Positions 33,085 to 44,760 of a stretch of 64,000 nucleotides of DNA are shown in pieces. The position numbers and the translations under genes are program-made. How positions within the stretch are numbered: position 1 is the first letter of the stretch; each line of letters begins with the position of its first letter. Under the pieces are notes generated by a model, which was not told the origin of the DNA, did no database searches, and saw only the letters and a list, made by a program, of their open reading frames with translations. The DNA comes from Cristatella mucedo (lineage: Eukaryota > Bryozoa > Phylactolaemata > Cristatellidae): contig WPIO01000010.1 in NCBI GenBank assembly GCA_009760855.2, forward strand, positions 2,009,001 through 2,073,000, in the 5' to 3' direction.

Positions 33085-35880
33085 CGTTTTAGTTTCTTTT
33101 TAAATGTGGTCAAGTCAGGAGATGTCGTGACGAAAGTGGGGATCGAGTTCCAGGCTTAAGGAGCATATGAATTAAAGGCATGGTCTCCAAAGGAATTGAG
33201 GTTTAAACAAGGTATTGGTAAACAATTAGATTCCAAAATGCTGGTGGTACGATGCTTAGCCTAGTGGGGCATCAGATCTAATAGGTAGGCCAAAGAATGA
33301 AGGGACCTAGAAGTGAGTGAAAAAACCTTGAAGTCATTGGTCGACTGGGAGCCAATGCAGGTCAGCGAGAAGTGGTGTGATGTGGCAACTGCAACGTTCA
33401 CGACTGACAAGCCTAGCTGCAGAATTTTGCACCAGCTGTAAGCGCCTGAGTGCACCGGCCGGTAGACCAGCAAGTAGTGAGTTACAGAAGTCAAGACGGA
33501 ATGTCACAGATGCATGGACCAATTTAGATGTGGTATTCCTTTCTAAACAAGCACGAATTTAGCAATGCTATGCGGCTGAAAGTAGGCAGACTTGACTATG
33601 AAGCTGATGTGGTCGTCTAGTGGAAGGTCACTTCGGAACATGACACCTAGATTTCGTGCAGATTCAAGAGGAGATATGATGGCAGAACCGATCATTAGCG
33701 GCAGCCTTTCCAATTTCTGAATCACACTTGGTTTGTCTGTAACTACCAAGTTGGTTTTATTGTCATACCATTTAAGAAAGTTTGCTGTCATCCATGTGCG
33801 GATGTCATCAATACATGCAGCAAGGTTGTTGAGAGAATTCGACGTGCTGGAGGTCTGGGAGGAATTAAAGCAAAGATACAACTGATAGTAATCTGTAAAG
33901 AAGTGAAAGCTTATGCTGTGCCTGGCAATTGCATCGGCAAGATAGGGAATATAAACCGTGAAAGGAACTGGACCAAGCACCATACCCCGAGGTAGTCAAT
34001 ATTTCAGAGGTTCCTCGGATGATCTTTGTTCATTCACGTCAGTACTCTGGAGTGTGTCACTGAGTAAGGACCTGGATCATTGCAATGCAGTGCCAGTGAT
34101 CCCCAGTTGAGGTGAAAGGCACCCAAGAAGGACTTAGTGATCGATAGGATCAAAAGCTGCCGAAAGATCCAGCAAAAAAGAGCAGAGATACTCTAAGTTT
34201 GCATTCCTAAGTAGGTCGTTATACAACTAAAGTAATGCTGACTCGGCAGTGATTAGCTCTAAAACCAGACTGAATCTTACTAGCAAGGCTTGAAGTTTCA
34301 ATATATGAGTTCAGCTCGTCTGCCAAGAATCGTTCTGGTGTCTTTGATAGGAACAGTAGAAGTGAGGCTGGGCGGAAGTTGCTCATGTTCTGTCGGTCTG
34401 GTGTCGCTTTCTTGAATAATGGCCTGAATACAGCCTTTTTTGAAAGGGCTGGGACATGACCTGAGGCTACTGACATATTGATGATGTTAGTCTATGCACG
34501 GCAGCTGCAGATCAGTGTATTGTAGAAGCAGCACAGTTGGAATAGGGTCCAGAGGACTATTTGTCTTCTTTGATTAAGACATGAACCTCAGGACGAGGTC
34601 ACTATTGACCTCCTCGAATGTTGAAACTGAGGTGCTGCATGCAATCGAGGGATATGATTTCAGGGGGGATGCTGCCATCTTAGGGATGGACTCCCGGATC
34701 TTATCTATCTTGCTGGCAAATAAGCTAGAGAAGCGATGAGCTAGATCGTCGCAAGGACCACTAGGTAAGGAGCAAACCTGGGGGGCGGTTAAGGAGATGG
34801 TTGATTGCCGACATCAGCATTTTTGGATTGTGCTCCTGTGATTCAGCAATGTTTTTTCCTAGAAGCTAGACTTAGCCTTGCTAGGATTGGTTAGTATGAT
34901 CCACATTAGTCATCGCACGCCTGCTGATGGACAGTCGTGCCTGATCTCTAGTGTACGCTTTTTCAAGCTGAGCTTTGCAGACCTGGCTAGTTTAATGGCT
35001 GTGGTAAACGATAGGCCGCCTGCGCGAGGGTGCACAGTGCGCTTAGTCGGGGGTGAAAAATCGTCGAGCGTGTCAGCTAATTCGTGCTGTAGCAATCTAC
35101 CAACGATAAAAGGTCGGAAGGCGTATTGAGCAGCAGAGGTGAAGCAGCTATCCTAGCATGGACAGCATCGATGTCAAGGGTCTTGAGCTTTAGCGATTCA
35201 CATGTTATTTTAAATGTGGAGGAGGAGGGCAAACCTTGTAGACTGAATGAGATCTGCAAGTGGTCAGATAAGCAGGTAATAATGGTTGATACCATAGTGC
35301 AGTTGTATGAGAACATTCGGTCGAGTGTGTGACCCTTGATGTGAGTAGGGCCATTCAAATTAGCCACAAGAGACAATGAGTCAGTCAGTCCACGAAATTC
35401 AGTGACGAAGGCGTCAGTGAAGTTATCGGAATGAATTTAAAATCACCCTAGCGAATAAAGATCGATTTCTTGCACACTTAATCGAAATGATATCCGAGAT
35501 AAAGGAGGACTTGGTTCCTGGTGGGCGATGGACAGCTACGACCATCGGTAGCTTGTTGTCGGGTGCCATCAAGACAATAGATTCGATAGACTGCTTCGAG
35601 GGTTCTACAAACGGCTTGAAGTTGAAGTTCGAGCCTGCAATATTAGCAACTCTACCAACAGGTGTGGTTGATTAAAGAAGCGTAAAAGAAAGAGAAACCA
35701 GCCGGGGTAGCGCCTTTAATTGTCGGGAAGTTTACCGATTTCAGTCAAGTTTCGGTCAGGGCTAGCAGGTCGAGATCTTTTTCAGAAATAAGGTCGCTTA
35801 TTACTGGGTCTTTCTTACACATTGAGAGAGGATTCTAAAGAGAAGCATTTAGTTGAGCCACCGGAGCTATAACAGGCCTG
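33085..35880 (-). pseudogene. LINE-A ORF2 (APE endonuclease + reverse transcriptase), decayed
   Basis: Endonuclease marks on the minus strand: EKDLDLLALTETW near 35795-35755, and THIKGHTLDRMFS with LSDHLQISFSL near 35345-35240. RT marks: LFLSKTPERFLADELNSYIE and QSGFRANH (about 34370-34255), LGPVPFTVY, FHFFTDYYQLYLCF (motif C, the YADD Asp pair lost, about 33900) and NFLKWYDNKTNLVV. The C-terminal third lies near 33490-33100. Many stops and frameshifts occur. The order and wording are those of the CR1/L2 group, and the copy at 47286 supplies the intact comparison. Confidence 0.85.
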
Positions 35881-36019
35881 ATGACTACTAAGTCGGAGAG
35901 ATTCACAGTAACGCTCGAGGGAGAACGTGCTTAGCGGCTCGAGACAATGTTAGGAATACCAAACGAGTGGGAACTCAGCTCGCAGCTCCCGCCAAACGAG
36001 CGGCGTCTCAGCTCACGGC

Positions 36020-36049
36020 CCCGGAAGCCTCCGCAAGGAGGCTTCCGGG
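36020..36049. other. 13-bp hairpin with GCAA tetraloop at the 5' end of the LINE-A copy
   Basis: CCCGGAAGCCTCC and GGAGGCTTCCGGG are perfect complements around GCAA (a GNRA-type loop). It sits at the apparent 5' boundary of the minus-strand LINE-A copy, about 150 bases upstream of the endonuclease frame. Confidence 0.75.
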
Positions 36050-36283
36050 ACGCTTGCCTTTTGTTAAATGCATAATTAACGGATCTTAGCAACCGCAATA
36101 ACATCTAGGAATGCATTTGAACTACAATTACGAAGCGATAATAGGTACGCACGATCGTAACTAGCATGCAGGCCACTAGCCGCCGGTGATTCTAAGGCAG
36201 CCGCAGGCATGGCACACCCAGGAGCCCGAAGCGATAAGCGTTTAGATGTCCATAGGCATGAAATTCCTTACGCGCTACTGTTA
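36050..36283. other. Short unassigned spacer
   Basis: Nothing recognised between the LINE-A 5' end and the next LINE-A tail. Confidence 0.5.
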
Positions 36284-36392
36284 ATTGTAATAATAATAAT
36301 ACACTTGACATAGTGCCCTCAGAGAACTCGATCTCTTTCTAGACACTTTACATTTGTTGCAAAGGAAGTACGATTGAATGGTTAGTGGCTAA
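36284..36392 (-). mobile_element. LINE-A 3' tail fragment
   Basis: (AAT)n at the left end, then GACATAGTGCCCTCAGAGAA and TCTCTTTCTAGACACTTTAC. This is the reverse complement of the LINE-A tail hairpin, extending only about 100 bases before the match is lost, so it is a severely 5'-truncated copy. Confidence 0.85.
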
Positions 36393-37140
36393 ACAACAAA
36401 CAGATAAGCTTTAAACAGTCTTAGCTGTATCAGTTTCCGTATACGATGTTCGCAAGAACTTTGGTTTACGGAAGAATTCTGCAACGGACGAGGAACGTGT
36501 GTAGTGCGCACAAACTGAAGCCTTTAGCAAGGTGTGCTTGCCTGCCCAAACCAGAATTAAGAAACTGGCGATACTAAGATGTGATTCAGCTGCAGCAACC
36601 GGTCTCTTTCATCAAAAGCAAGCACACACTGATGTTAGTAAGACAAGGCCAGTTAGGATTTAATTTAATTTAATTGATGATTTATTACGAAATATTTGCT
36701 TTTTTGCGTATACATCGTCTTTAACTTGTGTTGCTGTGTTTATGTTAAGAACCGTGCTGTGCTCTTTTGTGAACTACAAAAGAACAACTGGAGCCGGGTT
36801 TTATCGTGACGTGACAGTCAAGAACCTGCATCAAGAAACCCTGATTGAAAACGCAGCCGGTCATTGATATTTTTAATTTTCTCTTTCCGAGACAGGTGAA
36901 GCACCTGGAAAGCATGACCAAGGCTGAAAACTTCGGCAGCGAATCTATTTAGGGAGTCCTAACTAATGCAACTATGACAGCAAAGCCCAAAATAACATTC
37001 GGTAACCATAGATCCCCGAACTCATCTTAGTGGCACCGAGATGTGGAGGGTGATGGATGATGCTGTCTGTGTGATGGCATTCTTTGGCTGCTGATGATTA
37101 ACTGATTTTCACCGTTAAGCCTAGCTGCATAGAGCTTCCC
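36393..37140. other. No recognisable gene
   Basis: Unassigned, AT-leaning sequence. Confidence 0.5.
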
Positions 37141-37149
37141 AACATTAAA

Positions 37150-37990
37150 CAAAATTTGGGCCTACTGAGAATAACACATCCAACAAGTCCATACATTTTC
37201 GGGGACATCCGTCTCGAATTCTGAAGCTTACTACTCGCAGGTTTTTTGGCTAGTGCAATATGGATTTTGCAGTTGGTGTATAACTCTGCAGCTAGGCTTG
37301 TGTGTTTTGAACGTTGAAATTGCCGCATTTCAACAGCTCTCATCCGCCTGCACTGGCTCCCTGTAAAAAAAGCGTATGGACTTACAGATTCTGTGACTGA
37401 AGTTCAGGCCCCTTACTACTCTTGCTCCAGCCTGCTTATCGGAACTACTTCACAACTAGGCTAGACTTCATACCAGCCGCTTTCTGAAACAAGTCGTTTA
37501 GCTTTGCCTCGAGCCAATCGCAAATCCTTTGGAGACCGTATCTTTAGTCCCCATGCTTTCTAAAGCCTTGAACTCATTACCGACTGACGTTGCAATATAT
37601 TCTGACATGCCAACATTCAAGAGAAAGCTAAAACCAGACCTGTTCATTACAGCATTTGCTGGATCCTTGTGAATAGTCTTTTGTATGCTTATGCGTGCTG
37701 ACACTGTTCGCTCGATCACTGAGCAATTAACATGCTTAAATATAAATACCAGCTGACTATAATAACGAATATATGAATATAAATAACAGCCTCTTTTGTA
37801 TATAGACAGAAGAGCCTTCACGATTATCACTACCGCATGAAGTGGCAATAACGGATCGCCCACTGCAGGATTCGACGCCATGACTTCGGGACCGAGGTCG
37901 TGCAAAGCAACCGCCTTACCTAGCCTGCCATGACGGCTTATGCTTCATTTGCAGCATATGTGAAGTGCCTTAGAAGGAGATTTAGTTATA
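37150..37990 (+). pseudogene. LINE-A RT C-terminal relic with 3' tail, split by a SINE
   Basis: It carries CTGCAGCTAGGCTTGTGTGT, TGCACTGGCTCCCTG, CAAATCCTTTGGAGACCGTA and the 3' UTR GCTTATGCGTGCTGACACTG, in LINE-A order with many stops. The tail hairpin (GTGCCTTAGAAGGAGATTTA) resumes at about 37960 after a minus-strand SINE-1 at 37755-37935. So the SINE went into an existing LINE-A 3' UTR. Confidence 0.8.
37755..37935 (-). repeat. SINE-1 copy nested in LINE-A 3' UTR
   Basis: Its reverse complement gives an A-box region TGGCAGGCTAGGTAAGGCGG, ACCTCGGTCCCGAAGTCATG, a B-box region GGCGTCGAATCCTGCAGTGG and the SINE-1 body with GAAGGCTCTTCTGTC. The 3' end is followed by AT-rich sequence and then by LINE-A 3' UTR. 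Confidence 0.85.
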
Positions 37991-38180
37991 TTGGGTCGCG
38001 ATGCAACTGTTTTATAGTTATTATTAGCATTAGCTTAACTTACGCAGCCTCATTGTATCCTTTTGATTGTCACAATGTGGCAATGTACTCCTGCTGGTTA
38101 TCTCCAGCTGGTGCCACAGTGAAGTAAGATTAAGCGATTCACACAGTGAGCTATTAGGCGCGACGCAAAAAGACACGAAC

Positions 38181-38312
38181 TAAATTGGATTGATTAGGCT
38201 CAGCGTGTTTAGCTAGGCTAGCATCGTGAGGAGCTATACTGCTCTACACGACGCTAAGGCGTGCGAGCCAAGAAAAATGCTTTTTTAATGACTTATCAAT
38301 TCTCCTCACAGC
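38181..38312 (+). repeat. 132-bp duplicated element, copy 1
   Basis: Nearly identical (one visible substitution) to 42311-42442 in the same orientation. It contains the complementary 8-mers GTGAGGAG (38226-38233) and CTCCTCAC (38302-38309), plus a local GACGCTAAGGCGTGC hairpin. It is not coding and I do not know the family. The unit could be a small mobile element or a structured RNA gene. Confidence 0.8.
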
Positions 38313-38589
38313 TTTTCTAGCTGCTCAGGTCACTCGGCCCTTTTGACAAACAGCAGCTCTAAGTTATGCTAAGCTGTCGCGTTGGGTGATGCGCAGTAGT
38401 CGTCCGATGTAGTACTGGCAGAGGCGGAGCCGAATTTTCAAGTAGAGGGCACGACCCGCTAGATTTTTTTCATGTTGGGAGACGGCGGGCAGTCACTAAA
38501 ATATTATACCTTAAAACGATGGCGTTTATTCGTCAAGAACTTTTTCGGTTGATCATTCAGTGCAATTAGGGTGCATAGTTTCTTCGCTT

Positions 38590-38703
38590 GTGTGTGTGTG
38601 TGTGTGCGTGCGAGCGCGCGAGTGTGTGTGTGTGTGTGTGCGAGTGTGCGTGTGCGCGTGTGCGCGTGTGCGCGTGTGTGCGCGCGCGTGTGTGTTTGTG
38701 TGG
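38590..38703. repeat. GT/GC alternating purine-pyrimidine tract
   Basis: GTGTGTGT mixed with GCGTGTGCGCGTGTGCGC for about 110 bp. Strict purine-pyrimidine alternation is favourable for Z-DNA. Val-Cys frames across it are artefacts. Confidence 0.9.
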
Positions 38704-39144
38704 GGAGGAACCGTCGGTATAGAGAGGAAATGGCCCCCCTGCCCTGTCGCTGCCCGGCTCCTGCACTGGCCGCCACGGGTGACAGCATGCACGTTCGTTC
38801 ATATGTCGCAAACACCTCGGAAAATGTCTGCAGAAGGCAATAGTGTGTCCTACCAATAGGATTCTGCCTTTCGGCCCTTCTTGCAGAGAACGCTACGCAA
38901 GCAGCACCCTTGCGGTACTTTAACTATAAGCATTCGTCTCAAAAGCAATCGTGGAACGAGCTGGGAAAGGCGGTCACCAGTGCATGTCTGGAGGACGCAG
39001 CGACTGCGAACGCACCGCTCGGTAATGATGAAGTTGCTCCTCACACAGTGCAGCAGCTAGCTCAGGCTCAGCCCGGGCTCTGCTAAAAAGATCAATTAGT
39101 TAATTAGCCTCGCCTATTTAGCGGCAGGAGAGCCTCTAATGCTA

Positions 39145-39517
39145 TTTAATGTAATGTAATGCATCTCCGTCTGTAACTCCACAAAGTCATAAAGACTATG
39201 TGGGTGTTACGCAGGAGAGTTTTGTATAGTGCACTCACAGCCTAAGCGGCTTTCGGTACGCATTCGGTAGCCAACAGACTTTGTCTCACGCAGCAAAAAG
39301 AGAAAGTGGGAAGCATAGCAGAATCAGGAGAGCAGTTGAAGTAGTGAGTAGCATGGAAGTAGCAGCTCAAGACCGCTAGAAAGGATGTGCCATAGTGGGC
39401 AGCAGGAGAGTAGTTGTCGTTGCGTAAGAATTGTGGAAGCGAATTCCACAGTCTAGGACCTGCAGAGTAATGGTCATTAAATAGTTGCCAACTCCTGGAC
39501 TCGAAACAAAGCCCCAA
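39145..39517 (-). pseudogene. LINE-B RT C-terminus and 3' end
   Basis: The minus frame 39517-39242 reads NDHYSAGPRLWNSLPQFLR, HYGTSFLAVLSCYFHATHY and NCSPDSAML. The same residues with few changes occur at 62440-62730. The 3' end on the minus strand is ACGGAGATGCATTACATTAC, an ATTAC-type tail. It is 5'-truncated. RLWNSLP and the C-terminal placement fit the CR1/L2 group, as in the APKAWNSLP segment of LINE-A. Confidence 0.8.
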
Positions 39518-39519
39518 AA

Positions 39520-40065
39520 CCTCACCCCTGGGTTAAGACCAAGGGGAGAGCCAGTTGGACGGGATTAGCACCGCTAGGGTCGGCTGCATAAAACTCATTT
39601 CACTTGATGCCGCAAGTTCAGCTAAATGACAGAAAATTAAAAATCCAACTTGCACGGGTATGGTCAGGTTGGGCCGTCGAGCTACTTTGCATAGCTGCGG
39701 CATGTCACGTGCTTCAGTGACCATTCTTCTCTCTGGATTTGGAATTGGGACTCAAAAAAGAGACCCTACTAAGTGTTCAGGGCCACTAGTTACTTGCCAT
39801 ATTTATTCTCGAACACACAAGTTTTCAACTCGGCATTAGCCACTGGTCTGCAAGTAGTCAGCACGTGACCTAGGCGGGATCTTCCCATAGAGAAAGTAAA
39901 TCAATTTTAAACTTTTAATGGTCGAGTCTGAGTCTTTATAAATTAAAAATCCTTGAGAATTTTCTGTTTAGTACTTGATCATGTTTATTGTGCCCTAACT
40001 GAAATAAGCGTCTGTAAAGGAGCTTTCCAAATCGCTGTAAGAGAATCAGTAACCGCGGCTTAATA
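39520..40065. other. No recognisable gene
   Basis: Unassigned. A short minus frame (39533-39724) shows no motif. Confidence 0.45.
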
Positions 40066-40067
40066 CG

Positions 40068-40258
40068 AATAATAATAAACTTGATATAGCGCCCTCATAT
40101 AACTCAATCTCTTTCTAGGCATTTTACGTTGGCTGAAAAGAAAGCATGATCAAATGGTTAGTGGTAGCATGCTCAATGACAGTAAGCATAGCATGGTTAG
40201 GGGTGGAATGCACAGGGTCAGCATGCAAGTATTGTTAGTGGCCGCACGCTTGGTATAG
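40068..40258 (-). mobile_element. LINE-A 3' UTR/tail fragment
   Basis: (AAT)n, then TTGATATAGCGCCCTCATAT, TCTCTTTCTAGGCATTTTAC and GTTAGTGGTAGCATGCTCAA, as in the LINE-A tails at 36284 and 49960. No RT remains. Confidence 0.85.
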
Positions 40259-40699
40259 TTCTTGGACATCAATTAAAAAACAAGCCAACACCATGCTTCA
40301 GCTAGCATGCATCACACAAGTCATTCGGGGCCACCTGTTATGTGTACCGCTGGCTAGACGACGTGAACTGAATCGTGCACGGGTAAGCACTCCAAGTACA
40401 CAGGCACAAAGCAGACATGTTCGCTTCGGCTCAGAGAAATTTGAGTGGAACAGACGAGTCTTTAGCGTCAGACACAATTCAAAGTCATGGCAAGTAGTGA
40501 CCAAAGCCGGAAGCTAGCTGCAAAATTTTTGCGGTCGTACGTCGTACTTCGGCCCAATCCCCAAAAGGCTTAACTTCAGTGCTCACGAGACGACTGGCAG
40601 CCGAGGAGCGGCAGTGCTGGGAGAGCTCAGTGCTGGGAGCCAAGTAAATGCACCGGATAGGTAGGCCGGTGCAAGCTAGTGAAGCGACCTGCATACCAG

Positions 40700-41391
<692 letters not shown>

Positions 41392-41399
41392 TCGATCGA

Positions 41400-42270
41400 T
41401 TCGAGTCAATCCTATGCTAGATGGATGGCCATTGCAGTTCAGACAGAAGTGGCAGCAGCGCCCTTTACGAACGAGACCAGTAGCAGCCGGGTATTCAACT
41501 CGTTGCACACGAATATGGCACCCGAAGAAACTGCTGGATATCAGTAGTAGCGGTAATCTAGACACATAGTCACGAATGCCTGATTGTTATTGCTTGTCTA
41601 CTCGTGTCTCACCAGGCATTGATTTTGGCGAAGCTCCTTCGCTGAAAGTAGGCCGAATCGACACGGAAGGCAACGAGCTCATCCGATGACAATTTGTTTT
41701 GATCTCAGACGCCCAGACTACGAGCTGGTGTAACTAGAGTGACGCTAGATGAACAAATTTTGAGGAAGAGGGGTTTTGAAACTTGAGAGTAGCGCTCTGC
41801 TTTTTGACTATGAATTTTAGGTTGGTCATTCTTTTGCTACGCTTGAGAAAGTCAGTGGCCATTCCTTCAAGTGCAGATGTCAATGGTACTGGAAGGGCTG
41901 CAGGAGAACTAGCTGAGTTGGATGAGGAGCAAGCTAATAGCGATCAAAGGAAAAACAGAACTGAGTTTCACTGAATTATAAATACAAGCCAAGATTGCGT
42001 TAAGCGATACTTTCGACGAGAGAAATGGAAAAAAGCTGGCCAAAAGACCAAACAACGATATATCCCACATGTTAAGGGGTCCCCGGATGACCGACAGCCA
42101 TTTATAGCTATACTTTTAAATCTTACACCGACTTTGGATAGTAACCCAGTTTAGTTCTGTGCCAGTCATACACAGACTTGCGGAGAGACACTCAAAAATA
42201 ATGCGGCGGCAAAGTGTGTCGTGTACTGCTGAGGAGATCCAGGAGAACCAGCAAAAAATCCTTTCCAAGA
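41400..42270. other. No recognisable gene
   Basis: Unassigned sequence. Confidence 0.5.
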
Positions 42271-42271
42271 T

Positions 42272-42307
42272 CAGCATCGGTGGAAGCACGAAGCAAAGCA
42301 GTTTTCG
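42272..42307 (+). repeat. Direct repeat flanking copy 2 of the 132-bp element (left)
   Basis: CAGCATCGGTGGAAGCACGA then AGCAAAGCAGTTTTCG. The same sequence with a 7-base CAGAAGT insertion follows the element at 42439-42481. Confidence 0.8.
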
Positions 42308-42310
42308 TTT

Positions 42311-42442
42311 TAAATTGGATTGATTAGGCTCAGCGTGTTTAGCTAGGCTAGCATCGTGAGGAGCTATACTGCTCTACACGACGCTAAGGCGTGCGAGCCA
42401 AGAAAAACGCTTTTTTAATGACTTATCAATTCTCCTCACAGC
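42311..42442 (+). repeat. 132-bp duplicated element, copy 2
   Basis: As copy 1 at 38181-38312, with a single visible T/C difference (AAAAATGC to AAAAACGC). Here it is bracketed by a long direct repeat of the host sequence (42272-42307 and 42439-42481), unlike the usual short target duplications. Confidence 0.8.
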
Positions 42443-42844
42443 ATCGGTCAGAAGTGGAAGCACGAAGCAAAGCAGTTTTCGAGAAATGGTCAGCTCTAAA
42501 ACCCGACTGTAATTTTCAAGATGCGATGATGATTTTACGTAGTCGTGTTCAGTAGACGTATCCAGTAGCAAATATAATCGCTTAATAGTATGCTTGTTTA
42601 TAAGCGGTTGAGAAGATGGTCGATTGTGGATGTACAAGCTTTTTGTTGTTGATCTGCAATTCCAATACTTAGGTACAAAGTATTGGACTTCATCTTCGCA
42701 AAAATGGATTAATTAAGACCTAAAATGATCCTCAAGCTTCAGGCAGTGGGCAGGAAGTTTTGACATTTTGATGGCCTTCTTAAGTTTACTTTTAGTACTC
42801 CTTGCTTTTGCCTTCAATATGTCAGATATAAAATAATACTGGAG

Positions 42845-42930
42845 TTGGTAGCAGGAAAGAAATTCGCTACGTAAGAGTTGTTGAAGCGAGTTTCACATTC
42901 AGAAACCTGCGGAGCAGTGTCAGACCATTG
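42845..42930 (-). pseudogene. LINE-B RT C-terminal scrap
   Basis: GTAGCAGGAAAGAAATTCGC, TACGTAAGAGTTGTTGAAGC and GAGTTTCACATTC align with the LINE-B segment at 62600-62660 (AGCAGGAGAGTAGTTGCTGT, GCGTAAGAATCGTGGAAGCG, GAGTTCCACAGTC). Confidence 0.65.
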
Positions 42931-43004
42931 CTCCAGATTTTCGAGTAAAAATCCAGTGGCTGACTTGTATTTGGTGGGTCATTGAGAGTTTGAGTTCCTT
43001 ATTA

Positions 43005-43165
43005 AGGACCATGATAGCCCTGGAGGTAAGGCGCCAGCTCTTCACGACGAAATCTTGGGTTCGAATCTTACAGCCAGCAATCCTGTATTGCCAACTGCAA
43101 GCGGTGTTGATAACCGTTTAAGGCTCTTCAGCCGCAAGACAAATGTGCCTGTTAAATCCGGTAAT
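43005..43165 (+). repeat. SINE-1 copy
   Basis: A-box region GATAGCCCTGGAGGTAAGGC, B box GGTTCGAATCTT, body AACTGCAAGCGGTGTTGATA, GGCTCTTCAGCCGCAAGAC, tail GTGCCTGTTAAATCCGG. Diverged from the other copies. Confidence 0.75.
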
Positions 43166-43950
43166 AATTTGTGTCTAGCGTACCCACACATTGGACGGGA
43201 CTCCAAGCACGGCCGTGCTGGAGGCGAACTTGAAAGGCGCATGGCCATCCGGTGGTGTTGTGCACAGCGACGAAACTACTGTCCTTTCGTAAAGCGTGCT
43301 CGATGCTTGAATTTGAATTCGATGCTCGAATTTGCCCACAGAAAGGCATTCTGTAGCATGATTTACCGTTTTACCTGAGATGGTGGAGTTCCGGTACGTT
43401 ACGGCACGGTAAGAGCTTCCTACATATTGCGCATGAACTTGCAACTGTGCCCTCTTTCGTAGCGCTGGCTCCGAATGCCTTATTTTGCAATGCCATGCAT
43501 TCTGCAAAGCCTTTAACACGCATCCTCGCCGCTCTCCATGGCTACCGAGGGCTATTACCGCGTTCGGCTTACCGCCCCACTAGCTCACTCAACTTCCTCA
43601 TCGGCTCGAAGCGCCTCGGAAGTTGTCTCCCCGGCAGCCCGTAGACGGCGATCGCTCGCTCGCTTAGAATCCGTAAGAGGTGGAACAACGACTTGTGGGC
43701 GGCGGTCAGGCACAATGCGGATCTAGCAGTCGAGCGCAAGCGCGAGACGCCGTTCGCATAGCGGAAGCAATCGCGCGAGGGTCTCCGAATCCGTGCTCGT
43801 CGGTAATAAGTTAGCGATGATCGGCTAGCGGTGCAGGTGGCGAATGCTGCCAGCTGTAGTGACCTGGTCCTGCTGACGGGTAAATTTCTATCAAACGCAG
43901 CTGCAATTTTTGAGAGACAGAGGGAGTAAGAGAGAGGAGAGAAATAAAGA

Positions 43951-44081
<131 letters not shown>

Positions 44082-44427
44082 ACGCGGGCAGAGCGTACTC
44101 ACTTTTCCCGTTTACAAGCTTGAGGCCACACGTTCGTGGAATTCTCACCTCTTCGAGAATCCGATGAGCTTCGACAACGAACTCGGCGGAAGCGGAAGCT
44201 TCGCCGCAAAGTCGCGTGTGCGAAGCCTGGCACGGAGTTCGCCACTTGCGCTCAGGCGATTAATCACCTTTGCGCCCGAAACCAAACGGGCGAAGCGAAC
44301 GTGTCAGCGTCAGCGCGGCGGGGACAAGTGAATCAGCTGCGGCCCTAAATCCTTAGATAAATCCTTAAGATATATTTCTGGCTGGCGATCGGGTCGCCGA
44401 TAATTACCGCTCCGATCACTCTGGGGC

Positions 44428-44434
44428 TATAAGG
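44428..44434 (+). promoter_or_regulatory. Candidate TATA box of GPCR 2
   Basis: TATAAGG in a GC-rich context (GGGGCTATAAGGCC), about 330 bases upstream of the ATG. If used, transcription would start near 44458. A pyrimidine-rich TTCTTATTCTCTCAG just before 44700 could be a 3' splice site of a 5'-leader intron. Confidence 0.4.
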
Positions 44435-44760
44435 CCAGAGCCTGCTGCCCGCTCGCCGGCAGACCGTGAAGCCACCTGCACGCGACACGATCAACAGCCG
44501 GGTAGGCAGTGCGTGATCAAGGCATCAAAGGTGACTAGCACCGCCGCTGCTGCCGCTTAGTGCTCGCGGCAGTCAGCCTGCGCCAACCTTAACGGCGCCT
44601 GCGAACCCTTTACTACTTAACCCTTAAGCCTGCGAGCTCTTCTACTCTTGAGAAACTCAGCCTCGTCTTCGCTTTTAGCGAGGTTCTTATTCTCTCAGGT
44701 TTGCCAGCATCTGATCGCACAGAAGGCATTATCCCTTTCTCCCCGGAGCTTCAGATCAGC

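Larger units (their letters stand above)
32351..36049 (-). mobile_element. LINE-A (L2-type) near full-length copy with nested insertions
   Basis: Read on the minus strand it runs from a 5' leader (about 36049) through the endonuclease (35860-35080), a linker and RT (34476-33090) to the 3' hairpin tail (about 32400-32355). Comparing its 3' UTR with the copies at 48690 and 49960 shows two interruptions: a solo LTR at 32450-32728 and a LINE-B fragment at about 32829-33025. Without these the element is about 3.2 kb. It ends next to a (TA)n array. Confidence 0.85.

Noticed and set aside
44701-44760. Upstream extension of the GPCR 2 frame from TTG 44701
   Set aside because: The first ATG is 44761 and begins the plausible glycosylated N-terminus. 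A splice-acceptor-like CTCTCAG also ends just before 44701.
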